The notes under the pieces: model-generated
What the model was told of the DNA's origin: nothing
Databases searched by the model: none
Seen by the model: only the letters and a program-made list of their open reading frames with translations
Assembly (NCBI GenBank): GCA_023409615.1
Contig: JAEYRF010000083.1
Span: 1 to 5,373, forward strand
Source of the DNA: Bacillota bacterium
GTDB taxonomy: Bacteria; Bacillota; Clostridia; Acetivibrionales; DTU013
Direction of reading: 5' to 3'
DNA length: 5,373 bases
Shown: positions 4,682 through 5,373 of the stretch, piece after piece
How positions within the stretch are numbered: the stretch's first letter is position 1
Layout: every line of letters starts with the position of its first letter
Program-made: the position numbers and the translations under genes

Positions 4682-5373
4682 TCAAAAATATCTTTTGATA
4701 TCATCTTCTCCTTTAGAATCGTCCTTTGTTACGTCATCAATTTCAAACGTATCACTATCCTCTTCGTCTTCCTTATTTTCGTCTTCCTTATTTTCGTCTT
4801 CCTTATTTTCGTCCTCCCCATCCTCATCCTCTTCATCTTCCTCATCCTCTTCTTCTTCCAGGTGAGAAATCATATACTTCTTTAACTTTGGATAGACATA
4901 GAAGTTAGTCAGGAATCCAATAAGACTGACAGTCAGGAAAAGATAAGGTACAAAGCCAATAAGTGGATTGAACGGGAAAATCATACCGAAGGAGAGAAAG
5001 ATAAAAAATGCACTCAGCAACAGGATCCCTATATTGGGAAGAAACTTGATCACTGCAAAAATAAGTGAATTTTTATACAATTGTTTCAATGACAGGTCAA
5101 ATGTAATCATGATCGGGTAAATATACATGTTCATACATGCAAATATAATCAGCACGACTACCATGATTGCAAAGCCCGCCGTTCCTATGATAACAGGAAG
5201 CTGCTCCAGATTAATCAATTCATTATAAGCCCTTATTGAAAACAGAAGCAAGAAGGTCGCAAAAAAGTTTATTGTACTGACAGTAAGACTTTGTTTCATG
5301 TTTTTCAGTGCCGTATCCTTGAAATCACTCCACAGGAAGGCATGCTCTTCGCGGGCGTAATTCCTCATAATAT
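4682..5373 (-). CDS. DUF624/YesL-like membrane protein with acidic C-terminal tail, N-terminus beyond window
   Basis: The frame is still open at the right edge. The first visible Met (ATG at 5366-5368) aligns with the middle of the family's N-terminal region rather than its start, so roughly 50-60 residues, including a first membrane span, are probably missing. Numbering from that Met, 228 residues are seen. RNYAREEHAFLWSDF and KNMKQ (2-26) form the loop typical of clostridial DUF624 proteins. Hydrophobic spans follow at about 29-48, 57-90 (long, with YIYPIMITFDLSLKQLYKN just after), 100-130 and 134-160, ending FYVYPKLKKYMI. From about 171 a tail of some 58 residues is extremely rich in Glu and Asp, with three ENKED repeats (187-201). 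The family is common in Bacillota, often beside carbohydrate genes (YesL), but its biochemical role is not established. The acidic tail is not a usual part of the family. The tail is probably cytoplasmic (inference). The stop lies 37 bases beyond the right end of the IS, so the gene was not disrupted. Confidence 0.75.
   Translation of the reverse strand, partial: IMRNYAREEHAFLWSDFKDTALKNMKQSLTVSTINFFATFLLLFSIRAYNELINLEQLPVIIGTAGFAIMVVVLIIFACMNMYIYPIMITFDLSLKQLYKNSLIFAVIKFLPNIGILLLSAFFIFLSFGMIFPFNPLIGFVPYLFLTVSLIGFLTNFYVYPKLKKYMISHLEEEEDEEDEEDEDGEDENKEDENKEDENKEDEEDSDTFEIDDVTKDDSKGEDDIKRYF
4772..4816 (-). repeat. 15-bp tandem repeat, three copies, coding for ENKED units
   Basis: On the + strand the unit CTTATTTTCGTCTTC occurs at 4772-4786 and 4787-4801 exactly, and at 4802-4816 with one change (CTC for TTC at the end). 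It encodes an in-frame five-residue acidic repeat in the DUF624 protein tail. Unit gain or loss by slippage would keep the frame. Confidence 0.9.

Noticed and set aside
4726..4908. Plus-strand open frame with PYFRL repeats
   Set aside because: It is the antisense of the acidic tandem repeat in the DUF624 gene and has no independent support.

Overview
The window looks like a chromosomal piece of a Bacillota bacterium, most likely a Clostridia member. The grounds are moderately AT-rich coding sequence, strong purine-rich ribosome binding sites, one TTG start, an archaeal/fungal-type aspartate-semialdehyde dehydrogenase beside dapA and dapB, and a YesL-like (DUF624) membrane protein. No species can be named from the sequence alone.

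Left part (1-3004): the end of a lysine/diaminopimelate operon on the + strand. The order is asd (5' end outside the window), dapA, dapB and a small protein made only of two ACT domains resembling the regulatory half of aspartokinase. Asd makes aspartate semialdehyde, DapA condenses it with pyruvate, and DapB reduces the product, giving three consecutive steps toward meso-diaminopimelate and lysine. The gaps are 51, 26 and 42 bases with no terminator between genes. A hairpin with a T-run at 2963-3004 closes the operon.

Middle part (3005-4644): a complete, apparently intact insertion sequence of the ISL3 family, 1640 bp long. It has imperfect 23-bp terminal inverted repeats (16/23 matches), is flanked by a perfect 8-bp target duplication (TATTTTTT), and encodes a 393-aa zinc-finger/HTH/DDE transposase. 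It landed exactly in the T-run of the operon terminator. Just inside its left end is a second strong hairpin-plus-T-run, which should stop transcription entering from the host. Between the transposase stop and the right end lie about 310 bases with no credible gene. Of these, 4312-4539 is a GC-rich (about 57%), nested, highly self-complementary segment: a perfect 19-bp closing stem, four further stem segments and two terminal hairpins. It is the best candidate here for an undescribed structured RNA or nested element.

Right part (4645-5373): a minus-strand gene cut by the right edge. It encodes a multi-span DUF624/YesL-like membrane protein with a very acidic C-terminal tail containing a 15-bp tandem repeat (ENKED units). 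Before the insertion this gene and the lysine operon were convergent, about 109 bp apart, and probably shared a bidirectional terminator that the element has now split off from the minus-strand gene.
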